Shown: in pieces, positions 28,675 through 39,345 of the stretch | Layout: each line of letters begins with the position of its first letter | Position numbering within the stretch: position 1 is the first letter of the stretch | Origin: Chitinibacter sp. SCUT-21 | Lineage (GTDB): Bacteria; Pseudomonadota; Gammaproteobacteria; Burkholderiales; Chitinibacteraceae | NCBI GenBank assembly: GCA_041874755.1 | Contig: CP102611.1 | Span: 1,612,001 to 1,676,000 of the forward strand | DNA: 64,000 nucleotides | Reading direction: 5' to 3' | The notes under the pieces: model-generated | Told to the model about the DNA's origin: nothing | The model's input: only the letters and a program-made list of their open reading frames with translations | Database searches by the model: none | Translations under genes and position numbers: made by a program

Positions 28675-29925
28675 TTAAAACCCCGCCAAACGCAATTGTG
28701 CCAAGCGACTTTCAACCACTGTGCGCTCAAAATTTGCTGAAGTTCGCGCCGCTAAATCTAAAGCTTTTTGATAAAAATCGGCGGCCAGCCGATGTTGCGC
28801 GAGATGATCCAAGCAAATCGCCAAATTAAACGCCAAATCAGCTTGCTCTGGCTGCGCACTCCAGGCCAGAAAAAACTGCTGTTGCGCCTGCGGCCACTGG
28901 GCCTTGCTGGCGTAGTATTGGCCCAATAGCAACGGACTTGTACCCAAGGGCGGCTCTTGAGGATTGGTTTGCTGCAACAGTGCGGCTTGTTCAGCGCTGA
29001 AGCGCTGCGGCTCCAAGCTCAATTGCGCCTGCCTCACCTCTTCGTCTTGCGGATTTAATTGCAATAAATACTGATAAATCCCCGCCGCTCGCGCTGTGTT
29101 GCCGCGCCTTACCTGCACCGCGGCCAGACCAAGCAAGGCGTCGCGTTGACGTGGTTCCTGCGCCAAAACACGTTGATAGCCGCGCTCGGCGCCATCTAAG
29201 TCACCCTGCTGATACGCACGCCATGCCGCGTGGATGGGCTCACCGGAATCGCGCGCCGTTTTCTCGAAGCGCACTTCGTCAGCCTTGGCGCCAGCCACCG
29301 GCATCACCTTGGCGGCTTGCTTTATCGGCACGGGGCTGGGCGAAGCTAAAATACCCTGCGCCGTATTACCTTCTAAAGCAGAACCATCATTAACTTCAAC
29401 AACATACCCCTGAGCGTTAGAAGCTTGCGGGGCATCGCTTGACGGCACCTTGCTGATTATTTCGGAGGCGACGCTGTGCGTAAGCGATTCCACTCTGGGC
29501 AACGGCGCTAGGCTATTTTGCATTAATTGCTGATATTGCCAAGTAAACCAAGCCACCAAACTACTGAGCAACACCACACCACCCAAGGCGAGCCACGGCA
29601 ACATTGACCGTGGCTTATTTGCTTCAAGCCGAGACGGGCTGCGCTCAGTGCGTGTGGATGTTTCGGGCTGATTTATTGCCATCGCTTCGCGCTGATAAGG
29701 GCGCTCTTTAACGGTTGCCGCTCTTGCAAGGTTTGGCTCGACCTCGGGGCATGGCGGTGCAGGGCTTTGTGCCGTCCCCTCGTCAAGCTGCGGCACCTCG
29801 GTCTGCAAAAACTCGGCCTCAACGAGTTTTAATTCCGCACTGCTGTGCGGCGCTTGCGCGATTGAACAAGCACGCTCTCGCTTGTCTTGCTCGGCTTTCC
29901 TTAAGGCTTTGAGCAATGAGTTCAT
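28675..29925 (-). CDS. mshN: MshN-like TPR protein of the pilus locus
   Basis: A 416-residue bitopic protein. It starts NSLLKALRKAEQDKRERA, like MshN and related proteins. A membrane helix is at about 110-130 (LPWLALGGVVLLSSLVAWFTW), then a low-complexity linker, then several tetratricopeptide repeats (about 230-415) with the A-x-x-x-Y and LGLAAVQ patterns. MshN is thought to bind and organise the assembly complex. Its ATG overlaps the mshL stop by four bases and it is followed by mshE. Confidence 0.82.
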   Translation of the reverse strand: MNSLLKALRKAEQDKRERACSIAQAPHSSAELKLVEAEFLQTEVPQLDEGTAQSPAPPCPEVEPNLARAATVKERPYQREAMAINQPETSTRTERSPSRLEANKPRSMLPWLALGGVVLLSSLVAWFTWQYQQLMQNSLAPLPRVESLTHSVASEIISKVPSSDAPQASNAQGYVVEVNDGSALEGNTAQGILASPSPVPIKQAAKVMPVAGAKADEVRFEKTARDSGEPIHAAWRAYQQGDLDGAERGYQRVLAQEPRQRDALLGLAAVQVRRGNTARAAGIYQYLLQLNPQDEEVRQAQLSLEPQRFSAEQAALLQQTNPQEPPLGTSPLLLGQYYASKAQWPQAQQQFFLAWSAQPEQADLAFNLAICLDHLAQHRLAADFYQKALDLAARTSANFERTVVESRLAQLRLAGF

Positions 29926-31736
29926 TGCAGCACCTGATTGGGCAGCAGCAAGCCACTTTGAAAGGCCGATAATTGCTGATCGCCAGCGGGCGAGAAATAA
30001 TCATTTGTTGGCAAATACTGCTGATAAGCAGCCAGTTCGCCATTAACGCCGTTTTCACGTACCACAATCGGGCGCAGAAAAACCACCAGTTCAATCTTGC
30101 TAACCTTATCATCACGATAACTAAATGCATCCCCCAAAATCGGTACCCGCGATAAACCAGGTAAACCTTGGCGCGAATTGACTTGCTTATCTTGAATCAA
30201 GCCCCCCAACACCGCCGCTTGGCCGCTGGCGATCCGCAAAGTTGAGTCAAACTCCCTGACCTGTAGCACCGGGATCAAGCTTTGCACTGGTTTACTCGAC
30301 GCCAGCGAAATCAAAGCAACCGCGGGATCTTCGATATAACTGCTGATATTGGTAATCGTCGGGCGCACATTCATCGAGATAGCGCCATTGTCAGCCACTT
30401 GCGGCGTCACTTGCATCACTAAACCAACGGGCACGGTATGCAGGGTCGAGGAATATGTACGTCCAGTTACGACACCATCGGTATTTTTGTCCTCTTCCAG
30501 CTCCAAGGTGAAATAGACCTGCTCTTCCACCACCTTCATCACCGCGGTTTGGTTATTGAGCGCAATCACTTTAGGGCTAGACAGCACTCGAGTGCGTCCA
30601 AATTGCTCCAGCAGCTTGATCGTGGCGGTGAAATTTTGACTGGTGAACGACAAGACACTCACGGGAGCGGCATTCAGATTGGCGCCCAGCAGGCTTTGCC
30701 CCAAGCTCCAGCCACTGCCTGATGCAATCTTGGACCAATCAACACCCGCTTGATATTGATCGCCCAACGCGACCTCAACAATGGTCGCCTCAATCATCAC
30801 TTGCCGTTGCGCCGAAGCTTGCACGGCGGCAAGAAACTCAGCCACTTTCAATTGATCTTTGTGCGAAGCCCGTATCGTAATCGTGCCACTTTCAGGATTC
30901 ATTACGACTAAATTGGGCAGGCTAGACGGAAGGGGATTAGGTGAAGCGGTAGTTAAATCTTGCCGTGTTTTCTCAGCCATCGCGGCATTTTTCTCAACCT
31001 TGGCCAAGCTATCGGCGAGCGCAACAGCACTTTTCACATCGGTCGATTTATTGCTTACCGCTTGGCTCAATTGCTGCGCCACCACCATGGTGACGGGTTG
31101 GGTTGCCGATGGCGTCGCTACTAAGCCCTCCTTTACGCCCAATAAATCTTTTAAATTAGTTTCGAGTCGCTTCCAAAATTGATTGAGATTTTCACTTTCA
31201 ATCGCGGTGGTCGAGCTATTATTGGCGGCACTATTGGGCTGCGCGCTGGTCGACACCGAGTTTAAAATCGACACGCTTGATTTCATATTGCGCGCCAAAT
31301 TAAAGTAGTCGATTCGATAGGTTTTAAGGTAAGGGCGATCTGGCGTAATCGTTAAAACGCCTTGCTCTAAAGTCCAGCGGATATCGACTTGCTTGGCAAC
31401 GCGATCTAAAATTTGCGGCAAAGTTTGTGCAATGGCATTCAATGTCACCACTCCTTGCACGTCAGGGTGAACGTCCACATTGATTTTGGCGTCGCGTGCT
31501 AACGCAAACAGCAAACTATTCACTGGCAATTTGCTCACGACAACGCTATAGGTTTCGAGCTTTGGGCTTGCGCTAGGCTTAGGCAAATAGGGGATTTGCA
31601 ACACTGGGGCAGGGATATGGCGGTCTATTTCTGAAGTTTTTTCAATATGCCGACCTGGAGTCTGGGCCAAACCGCTGTATGTTGCACAGGCTGTCAAGGC
31701 ACTGAAGGCTAACAAAATGAGCAAAACTCTTTTCAT
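29922..31736 (-). CDS. mshL: MshL-like outer-membrane secretin (lipoprotein)
   Basis: A 604-residue secretin that forms the outer-membrane gate. I chose the ATG at 31736 giving KRVLLILLAFSALTAC, a lipoprotein signal with the lipidated Cys at residue 17; an upstream TTG adds three codons. N-domains follow, including the STN-like segment (VSKLPVNSLLFALARDAKINVDVHP), a Ser/Thr/Asn-rich linker, and the C-terminal secretin core with VEEQVYFTLELEEDK and VPILGDAFSYRDDKVSKIELVVFLRPIVV. It is first in the minus-strand locus, so its upstream region holds the main promoter. Confidence 0.9.
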   Translation of the reverse strand: MKRVLLILLAFSALTACATYSGLAQTPGRHIEKTSEIDRHIPAPVLQIPYLPKPSASPKLETYSVVVSKLPVNSLLFALARDAKINVDVHPDVQGVVTLNAIAQTLPQILDRVAKQVDIRWTLEQGVLTITPDRPYLKTYRIDYFNLARNMKSSVSILNSVSTSAQPNSAANNSSTTAIESENLNQFWKRLETNLKDLLGVKEGLVATPSATQPVTMVVAQQLSQAVSNKSTDVKSAVALADSLAKVEKNAAMAEKTRQDLTTASPNPLPSSLPNLVVMNPESGTITIRASHKDQLKVAEFLAAVQASAQRQVMIEATIVEVALGDQYQAGVDWSKIASGSGWSLGQSLLGANLNAAPVSVLSFTSQNFTATIKLLEQFGRTRVLSSPKVIALNNQTAVMKVVEEQVYFTLELEEDKNTDGVVTGRTYSSTLHTVPVGLVMQVTPQVADNGAISMNVRPTITNISSYIEDPAVALISLASSKPVQSLIPVLQVREFDSTLRIASGQAAVLGGLIQDKQVNSRQGLPGLSRVPILGDAFSYRDDKVSKIELVVFLRPIVVRENGVNGELAAYQQYLPTNDYFSPAGDQQLSAFQSGLLLPNQVLQ

Positions 31737-32062
31737 AAATTTCAACGCAAGATGGAAGTAACACCATTCTAGGTAAGCTCGCCCATTTTTCCAGCACTAG
31801 CAATCAACATAAGAAACAAATACGAAAGCTAAAGGAAATAAAAAAAGAAGCCGCACAAGATCTACGGGTATACCGCCAAAACATATAATTTAATTGGGCC
31901 TACAAAACATACCCAAGGCAGGATAGATTAATCTTTGTTATAGTTGCACTTTTTCACAGACCAGAAGCATAAAGTGAACTAAAATTTGCGCTGCATTGCA
32001 GCACGCTCAAGCGCTCAACATCAGCACTTGGTCAATCCCTTAAGCCCCATTAAAATTCGCGA
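31737..32062. other. divergent intergenic region mshL / mlaF
   Basis: About 325 bases, AT-rich in the middle, separating the MSHA-like locus (minus) from the mla operon (plus). It must contain promoters in both directions. A TATAAT hexamer lies at 31884-31889 (+) and a TATAGT at 31939-31944 (+), but neither has a convincing -35 partner. No conserved ORF is visible. Confidence 0.5.
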
Positions 32063-32857
32063 ATGCCATTAATTGAATTCAAAAATGTAAGCTTTTCCTA
32101 CGGCGAAACGCCCATCTTGCGCGATGTATCGTTGCAAATTGCGGCAGGGCAGCTCGTAGCGATTATGGGTGGCTCGGGCTCGGGTAAAACTACGCTATTA
32201 AAATTAACTGGCGGGCAAATTCGTGCGCAAAGTGGCGCGGTGCTGGTTGACGGCCAAGACGTTGGCACACTGGCCGAGCGAGAGCTGTATCAACTGCGAC
32301 GAAAATTAGGCATGCTGTTTCAATTTGGCGCCTTATTCACTGATTTATCGGTTTTTGACAACGTCGCCTTTCCACTGCGCGAACGAACCACACTCCCCGA
32401 GAGCATGATTCGTGATTTGGTTTTAATGAAATTACACGCGGTTGGCCTGCGAGGCGCAGCTCAGTCGATGCCGCAAGAATTATCGGGCGGCATGGCACGA
32501 CGTGTCGCGCTGGCGCGCGCAATCGCGCTTGATCCGCAAGTCATGTTGTACGACGAGCCATTTACGGGTCTTGACCCCATTTCCTTGGCCACTGTCGGTA
32601 AACTGATTCGCGAGCTTAACGACGCCTTGGGCACCGCATCGATTGTTGTCACGCACGATGTCGCCGAGTCTTTGGCGATTGTCGATTATGTGTATTTCCT
32701 CGCCGATGGCCAGATCGCAGCGCAGGGCACGCCTGAGCAAGTGAAAGCTTCGAGCCACCCCTTTGTGCAGCAGTTTATTAATTCGCAACCCGATGGACCT
32801 TTGCCATTTCATAAACCGGCAGCGCCGTACGCACAAGATTTGGGGCTGGCGTCATGA
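32063..32857 (+). CDS. mlaF: phospholipid ABC transporter ATP-binding protein MlaF
   Basis: MlaF is the ATPase of the MlaFEDB complex, which moves phospholipids between the inner membrane and MlaC to keep the outer membrane asymmetric. The 264-residue product has Walker [10 protein letters not shown] (about 36-44), signature [15 protein letters not shown], Walker [14 protein letters not shown] and the switch His in VVTHD. Its stop overlaps the mlaE start by four bases, opening a tightly packed operon of five genes plus mlaA. Confidence 0.96.
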   Translation: MPLIEFKNVSFSYGETPILRDVSLQIAAGQLVAIMGGSGSGKTTLLKLTGGQIRAQSGAVLVDGQDVGTLAERELYQLRRKLGMLFQFGALFTDLSVFDNVAFPLRERTTLPESMIRDLVLMKLHAVGLRGAAQSMPQELSGGMARRVALARAIALDPQVMLYDEPFTGLDPISLATVGKLIRELNDALGTASIVVTHDVAESLAIVDYVYFLADGQIAAQGTPEQVKASSHPFVQQFINSQPDGPLPFHKPAAPYAQDLGLAS

Positions 32858-33654
32858 GCGATATGAATTTTTTTGTTAAAGCAGTCAGTCGTTTTGGCGC
32901 CCCAATTAGCAGCGCCATCATCAAATTGGGGTTTGCCTGCCGCTTTTTGATCGCGATCTTGCGCCATTCGGGCACTGCGCTCACGCGAGTGCATCTCACC
33001 TTGCGTGAAATCTGGTTCGCCGGCGTGTTATCGGTCTTGATTATTGCCGTTTCAGGCCTATTTGTAGGCATGGTGCTGGCATTACAGGGATACGACACCT
33101 TGCAGCGCTTTGGCGCATCCAGCTCGCTGGGCATTTTGGTTGCACTCTCCTTAGTCCGCGAACTGGGCCCCGTGGTCGCCGGATTATTATTTGCCAGCCG
33201 AGCCGGTAGCGCGATTACCGCTGAAATTGGTTTAATGAAAACCACCGAACAACTCTCTGCGATGGAAATGATGGCCGTTAATCCAATCGCCCGAGTTGTC
33301 GCGCCCAAGTTCTGGGGTGGTGTCATTTCGATGCCGCTCTTGGCCGCAATGTTTAGCGCAATGGGGATTTTTGGCGGCTATTTAATCGGCGTGCAATTGA
33401 TTGGACTTGATGCCGGGAGTTTCTGGTCACAAATGCAAGGCGCGGTTGATTTCCGGCTCGACGTGATGAATGGCGTCATTAAAAGTATCTTTTTTGGCTT
33501 CGCTGTCTCGCTGATTGCGGTGTTTGAAGGGTATGATTCGCCCCCTACCGCGGAAGGCATTTCTAGCGCAACCACGCGCACGGTCGTCACGAGTGCGCTG
33601 GTGATTTTGGCACTCGATTTTATTTTGACTGCTTTTATGTTTCGGGGAGTTTAA
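32854..33654 (+). CDS. mlaE: phospholipid ABC transporter permease MlaE
   Basis: The 266-residue integral membrane subunit of the Mla transporter. It has an N-terminal amphipathic helix and about five membrane segments, and carries [27 protein letters not shown], read across residues 102-128, which is the conserved EG-type coupling block of the MlaE/Ttg2B family. It overlaps mlaF by four bases and its stop abuts the mlaD start. Confidence 0.95.
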   Translation: MSDMNFFVKAVSRFGAPISSAIIKLGFACRFLIAILRHSGTALTRVHLTLREIWFAGVLSVLIIAVSGLFVGMVLALQGYDTLQRFGASSSLGILVALSLVRELGPVVAGLLFASRAGSAITAEIGLMKTTEQLSAMEMMAVNPIARVVAPKFWGGVISMPLLAAMFSAMGIFGGYLIGVQLIGLDAGSFWSQMQGAVDFRLDVMNGVIKSIFFGFAVSLIAVFEGYDSPPTAEGISSATTRTVVTSALVILALDFILTAFMFRGV

Positions 33655-34122
33655 ATGAAACGCGGCATGATTGATTTTTGGGTTGGCCTTTTTGCGCTGG
33701 CGGGCATTGCGGCGCTGCTGTTTTTGGCATTAAAAGTCAGCAGCCAAGGCAGCTTACCCAGCGGCAGCACGTATCAATTAACGGCCAATTTTGAAAATAT
33801 TGGCGGTTTAAAAGTGCGCGCACCGATTAAAAGTGCTGGCGTGGTCGTCGGCCGGGTTAGTGATATTGCGTTAGACCCCGAGCGCTTTGTGGCCAAAGTC
33901 ACGATGGACATGGATAGTCGCTATCATTTCAGCCGCGATAGCTCGGCCGAAATTTTGACCTCAGGCCTCTTGGGCGAGCAATACATTGGCATTACCTCGG
34001 GTGCGGATGACAAGGTACTCACTCAAGGCAATACATTTAAAATCACGTCTTCAGCGATTGTGCTGGAGCAGTTAATCAGTCGTTTCCTGTTTAGTCAGGC
34101 CGATAAAGAAAAGGAAGAGTAA
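33655..34122 (+). CDS. mlaD: MCE-domain lipid transport protein MlaD
   Basis: MlaD forms the periplasmic hexameric ring of the transporter and hands lipids to MlaC. The 155-residue product has one N-terminal membrane helix (about 8-27) and an MCE domain beginning YQLTANFENIGGLKVRAPIKSAG (residues 38-60), with the pore-loop signature LLGEQYIGI. Length is normal. It begins directly after the mlaE stop. Confidence 0.95.
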   Translation: MKRGMIDFWVGLFALAGIAALLFLALKVSSQGSLPSGSTYQLTANFENIGGLKVRAPIKSAGVVVGRVSDIALDPERFVAKVTMDMDSRYHFSRDSSAEILTSGLLGEQYIGITSGADDKVLTQGNTFKITSSAIVLEQLISRFLFSQADKEKEE

Positions 34123-34125
34123 TCA

Positions 34126-34731
34126 ATGCTTAAAGTTTTACGTTATGCGTTTGCGTCAATCTGCTTGACGTTCATGGCTACTAACGCAATTGCTAACGAC
34201 AGTCCTGAGCAAATCGTCCGTACTGCAAGTAAAGACGTACTCGATATTATTAAGAAAAACGAAAAAGACCCAGCCAAAACCCGTGAACTGGTTGATGCTC
34301 GCCTCTCGCCAATGGCCGACTATAAACGTATGACTGCATTGGCCACCGGCCAATACTGGAAAAGCGCAACCTCAAGCCAGCAAGATGCGCTAACCAAAGA
34401 ATTTCGCACGATGATGGTGCGCACCTACTTGAGCGCGCTGACGCTATACAAAAATGCGCAAATCAATATTAAAGGGACACGGGCGGGCAATGATGCTGAC
34501 GAGCAAGACGTGCGCACCGACGTCACCTTGCCGGGCCAAAAACCGATCCCGCTCGACTTTAGTTTTGAAAAGCAGGGCGCAGAATGGAAGGTGTACGACA
34601 TCAGCGTTGATGGCATCAGCTTTATCAATAACCACCGCAATCAATTTGGCTCGGTGATTCGCAAAGACGGTATCGATGGACTGATTAAACAGCTTTCAAG
34701 CCGTAACAACGCCGCCAAATCGAGCAAATAA
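34126..34731 (+). CDS. mlaC: periplasmic phospholipid-binding protein MlaC
   Basis: MlaC shuttles phospholipids between MlaA at the outer membrane and MlaD at the inner membrane. The 201-residue product has a Sec signal ending near NAIA-N and the Tol_Tol_Ttg2 domain, with PLDFSFEKQGAEWKVYDI and GISFINNHRNQFGSVI as its typical C-terminal blocks. It sits three bases after mlaD. Confidence 0.94.
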   Translation: MLKVLRYAFASICLTFMATNAIANDSPEQIVRTASKDVLDIIKKNEKDPAKTRELVDARLSPMADYKRMTALATGQYWKSATSSQQDALTKEFRTMMVRTYLSALTLYKNAQINIKGTRAGNDADEQDVRTDVTLPGQKPIPLDFSFEKQGAEWKVYDISVDGISFINNHRNQFGSVIRKDGIDGLIKQLSSRNNAAKSSK

Positions 34732-34733
34732 GT

Positions 34734-35006
34734 ATGACAATCGCGTTCCAAGCCCCCGCTCAGCTCACCAGTACGCAGTGCGGCCAGTTACTTGGCGCGA
34801 TTGACGCTGTTTTACAGCAGGACAATGTGGCCATCGACTTGAGTCAAGTGAACTCGCTCGATTCAAGTGCGGTCGCCCTGTTACTAGAATGGCAACGGCG
34901 TGCTTTGCGCGCCAATCGCCAGCTAGAATGGCAGGCACCGCCAGCGGCATTACGCCAGTTGGTGAAGGTGTACGGCGTGCAAGATCTCTTGCAAATCAAG
35001 CCTTAA
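34734..35006 (+). CDS. mlaB: STAS-domain protein MlaB
   Basis: MlaB is the small cytoplasmic STAS subunit that binds and stabilises MlaF. The 90-residue product shows the STAS core: VAIDLSQVNSLDSSAVALLLEW, with the Thr/Ser-containing loop of the family, and ends in VYGVQDLLQI. It begins two bases after mlaC and is followed by mlaA with its own strong ribosome site. Confidence 0.9.
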   Translation: MTIAFQAPAQLTSTQCGQLLGAIDAVLQQDNVAIDLSQVNSLDSSAVALLLEWQRRALRANRQLEWQAPPAALRQLVKVYGVQDLLQIKP

Positions 35007-35052
35007 GCAATACACAATACAAAATCCACTTCGCAACTAAGGGGCTGAGCAA

Positions 35053-35832
35053 ATGATGCGCCGCCTGAGCTTATTTCTCGCACTGCTATGCACTGCGTGT
35101 GCCACGCCACAGAATAATTACGACCCGCTCGAATCGATCAATCGTCCGATTTACTCCTTCAATTCCACACTCGATGACAACATCGTTCGCCCTGTTGCTG
35201 TGGCGTACACCGAATATATTCCAACCCCATTGCGCTCGGCGGTTGGAAATTTCTTTGGGAATATCGATGATTTATTCGGAATTCCCGCTGCGCTATTTCA
35301 AGCCAAAGGAACTAGTGCGGCAAAAAGCACCGGCCGCGTGTTCTTTAATACAACGTTGGGCTTAGGCGGGTTGATCGATTGGGCGAGTGACTTGCCGATC
35401 GAAAAGCAAGACGAAGACTTTGGCCAAATGCTTGGCGCTTGGGGTGTACCAAGCGGCCCCTACCTGATGGTGCCATTTTATGGCCCGTTAACTTTACGAG
35501 ACTCTAGCAATACGCTGGCACGTTTGGCGTGGGGTCCCATCGATTATATTGACCCACTCGCGGGGCAAATTGCGTACTACGGCACGTATCTGACCGATCT
35601 ACGCGCAAGCTTGCTGCCATTTGATGCCGCAATACAAGATCAGCTCGACCCCTATGCCTTTGTGCGCGATACGTATTTGCAGCGCCGCTGGTTCAAGGTT
35701 TATGATGGCAACCCACCGCATCCGTTGCCTTTGGGTGAATCTGAAGCGAGCAACAATGCAACCGAGCCAGAGACTCAAACTGCAGCGATGCCTGCGGCCT
35801 CCACCCCCAACTCAGCCGAGCTTAATCAGTGA
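35053..35832 (+). CDS. mlaA: outer-membrane lipoprotein MlaA (VacJ)
   Basis: MlaA is the outer-membrane end of the Mla pathway and extracts misplaced phospholipids. The 259-residue product has a lipoprotein signal with LLCTAC (Cys16) and the family blocks DPLESINRPIYSFNSTLDD, NFFGNIDDLF, LGLGGLIDWASDL, DFGQMLGAWGVPSGPYLMVPFYGP. An AAGGGG ribosome site precedes the start. A Thr/Glu/Pro-rich tail of about 35 residues extends the C-terminus. Its stop overlaps the ABC ATPase start by four bases. Confidence 0.95.
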   Translation: MMRRLSLFLALLCTACATPQNNYDPLESINRPIYSFNSTLDDNIVRPVAVAYTEYIPTPLRSAVGNFFGNIDDLFGIPAALFQAKGTSAAKSTGRVFFNTTLGLGGLIDWASDLPIEKQDEDFGQMLGAWGVPSGPYLMVPFYGPLTLRDSSNTLARLAWGPIDYIDPLAGQIAYYGTYLTDLRASLLPFDAAIQDQLDPYAFVRDTYLQRRWFKVYDGNPPHPLPLGESEASNNATEPETQTAAMPAASTPNSAELNQ

Positions 35833-36722
35833 AAGCAATCGAATTTAGTGGCGTAGGTAAAGACTTCGGCAGTTTTACCGCGCTCAAAGAAGTGAGTTTT
35901 TCAGTCGAGCAAGGCGATTTCTTTGCGCTGCTTGGTCCCAATGGGGCGGGCAAGACCACTTTAATTTCCATTCTTGCAGGCCTCACCAAGGCCACGCGTG
36001 GCGCAACCCGCGTCATGGGCTTGGATGTGCAAGCGGATTATCGCGACGCCCGTCGCGCCGTCGGCATTGTGCCGCAGGAGTTGGTGTTTGATCCCTTCTT
36101 TAATGTGCGCGAAGCCTTGGTATTTCAATCGGGCTATTTTGGCATCAAAAATAACGATGCTTGGATCGACGAGATTTTGCACAATCTGGGCTTAAGCGAA
36201 AAAGCCCACACCAATATGCGTGCGCTATCGGGGGGTATGAAGCGGCGCGTCATGGTAGCCCAGGCTTTGGTACACAAACCCCCGGTTATTGTTCTGGATG
36301 AACCAACTGCTGGCGTTGACGTTGAACTACGCCAAACGCTGTGGTCATTTGTTCAGAGCTTGAATGACAAAGGTCATACCATCGTTTTAACTACGCATTA
36401 CCTTGAAGAAGCTGAAACGCTGTGCAACCGCATTGCGATGCTCAAACGTGGCGAACTGATTGCGCTGGAAGACAAACACACGATGATGCAGCGCGGCGCT
36501 GCGCGCAGCGTGATTTTAAAGCTCAAACCTGCGCAGTTGCCGAGCAGTTTGCAGCATTTATTGATTGCACAACGCGATCAGCAATTTGAGCTAAAGCTGA
36601 GCGATTGCAACGCGCTCGAAGCCATCTTGGCCGTGCTGCGCAGCGAGCAAATCACCCTCAAAGATTTGGAAATCACCCAACCCGATCTGGAAGAAATTTT
36701 CGTCCAGATGATGCACTCTTAA
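35829..36722 (+). CDS. yadG: ABC-2 type exporter ATP-binding protein (YadG-like)
   Basis: A 297-residue ATPase with Walker A GPNGAGKTT, signature LSGGMKRRVMVAQALVHKPP and Walker B VIVLDEPTAGVD, in the DrrA/NodI/YadG family. With the next gene it forms an exporter whose substrate is not known. It overlaps mlaA by four bases, so it may serve an envelope function. Confidence 0.9.
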   Translation: MKAIEFSGVGKDFGSFTALKEVSFSVEQGDFFALLGPNGAGKTTLISILAGLTKATRGATRVMGLDVQADYRDARRAVGIVPQELVFDPFFNVREALVFQSGYFGIKNNDAWIDEILHNLGLSEKAHTNMRALSGGMKRRVMVAQALVHKPPVIVLDEPTAGVDVELRQTLWSFVQSLNDKGHTIVLTTHYLEEAETLCNRIAMLKRGELIALEDKHTMMQRGAARSVILKLKPAQLPSSLQHLLIAQRDQQFELKLSDCNALEAILAVLRSEQITLKDLEITQPDLEEIFVQMMHS

Positions 36723-36739
36723 GCTCGCGGCGGAACACA

Positions 36740-37495
36740 ATGATTGGTTTTTACACGCTTTTTCGTAAAGAGATTCTGCGCTTTTGGCGCGTCGCATTTC
36801 AAACTGTCGCCGCACCAGTGCTGACGGCACTGATGTATTTGCTGATTTTTGCCCACGTGCTCGATGCGCATGTGCAGCCCTACCCCGGCGTGCGCTACAC
36901 CGCGTTTTTGATTCCCGGTCTGATGATGATGAGCATGCTGCAAAATGCGTTTGCCAACACCAGTTCCAGCCTGATTCAATCAAAAATCACCGGCAATATT
37001 GTCTATATCTTGCTGCCGCCGTTGTCGCACTTTGAGTTTTTTAGCGCGTACACACTCGCAGGCGCAGTGCGCGGCATTGTCGTTGGTGCAGGGGTATTGA
37101 TAGCAACTCTATATTTTTCAATACCGCCATTTAAATACCCACTATGGATATTGTTATTTGGCTTACTAGGTTGCAGTTTAATGGCGATTTTGGGGCTGAT
37201 TGCCGGCATTTGGGCGGAGAAGTTCGATCAACTGGCTGCTTTTCAAAACTTCCTGATTATGCCGCTTACGTTTTTATCCGGCGTGTTTTACTCCATCCAT
37301 AGCTTGCCACCGTTCTGGCAAACCGTATCGCACTTTAACCCCGTGTTTTATATGATCGACGGTTTTCGCTACGGCTTTTTTGGTGTGAGTGATGTAAATC
37401 CTTGGCATTCGCTGGCGGTTGTCGGATTTACTTTAGCAATCCTCACCTTAATCACGCTGACCTTGATAAAATCGGGCTACAAAATCCGCCGTTAA
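36740..37495 (+). CDS. yadH: ABC-2 type exporter permease (YadH-like)
   Basis: A 251-residue permease with six membrane segments, partner of the ATPase immediately upstream. I chose the ATG at 36740 (IGFYTLFRKEILRFWRV), the usual family beginning; the frame is open further upstream but only inside the ATPase gene. The ABC-2 signature LTFLSGVFYSIHSLPPFWQ is present. Confidence 0.9.
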   Translation: MIGFYTLFRKEILRFWRVAFQTVAAPVLTALMYLLIFAHVLDAHVQPYPGVRYTAFLIPGLMMMSMLQNAFANTSSSLIQSKITGNIVYILLPPLSHFEFFSAYTLAGAVRGIVVGAGVLIATLYFSIPPFKYPLWILLFGLLGCSLMAILGLIAGIWAEKFDQLAAFQNFLIMPLTFLSGVFYSIHSLPPFWQTVSHFNPVFYMIDGFRYGFFGVSDVNPWHSLAVVGFTLAILTLITLTLIKSGYKIRR

Positions 37496-37526
37496 TGCGA
37501 CAATAGCGGCAAAATAACGCAATACT

Positions 37527-37557
37527 CGTCGTGATACGCCTTTACGACGCAATTTTT
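37527..37557 (+). terminator. possible terminator after the ABC exporter genes
   Basis: CGTCGT (37527-37532) and ACGACG (37544-37549) form a 6-bp stem with an 11-base loop, followed by CAATTTTT. The stem is weak and the loop large, so termination would be partial. Confidence 0.35.
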
Positions 37558-37576
37558 AGTCAAATCAAGAGTAATA

Positions 37577-37834
37577 ATGACGCCAGAACTCGTTCAAAGC
37601 CTGATTAGTCAGGTGCTACCCTGTCAGCATATCGAAGTGGAAGGCGACGGCCATCACTTCTATGCCACGATTGTTTCAGCCCAATTTGAAGGCCTAAAAT
37701 TGCTGGCACGCCATCGTTTGATTAATGATGGCCTAAAATCCTACCTCGACTCGGGCGAGCTGCACGCGCTCTCGATGCGCGCAACGCTCACGCCAGCCGA
37801 ATGGGCGGCGCGTCCTTCTTCCAAGCAGTCATGA
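37577..37834 (+). CDS. ibaG: BolA-family protein IbaG
   Basis: An 85-residue BolA-like protein. The family binds [2Fe-2S] clusters together with monothiol glutaredoxins, and ibaG lies next to murA in many proteobacteria, as here. Visible blocks are IEVEGDGHHFYATIVSAQFEG and the LLARHRLINDGL helix; His residues in these blocks are the likely cluster ligands. The stop overlaps the next small gene by four bases. Confidence 0.9.
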   Translation: MTPELVQSLISQVLPCQHIEVEGDGHHFYATIVSAQFEGLKLLARHRLINDGLKSYLDSGELHALSMRATLTPAEWAARPSSKQS

Positions 37835-38013
37835 GCGAACGAGATCCGCGCTTTGATCTTGGCAGCATTGCCAAAAATAAAGCGGTTATCGAGCAAGCCA
37901 AAGTCGATGCTAACAAGCGTGAAGGCAAGTCTGGCGGCCCACTGATGGCGCTGGTCAATTTGCCATGGCTGATTGCCGCGGGTGCATGGATCTGGTGGGA
38001 ATACTTTCGTTAA
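37831..38013 (+). CDS. small single-helix membrane protein of unknown function
   Basis: A 60-residue protein beginning SERDPRFDLGSIAKNKAV. It has a charged N-terminal half and one C-terminal hydrophobic helix (ALVNLPWLIAAGAWIWWEYF). Its ATG overlaps the ibaG stop (ATGA), so it is probably real and cotranslated. I do not recognise a family. Confidence 0.65.
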   Translation: MSERDPRFDLGSIAKNKAVIEQAKVDANKREGKSGGPLMALVNLPWLIAAGAWIWWEYFR

Positions 38014-39344
<1,331 letters not shown>

Positions 39345-39345
<1 letters not shown>

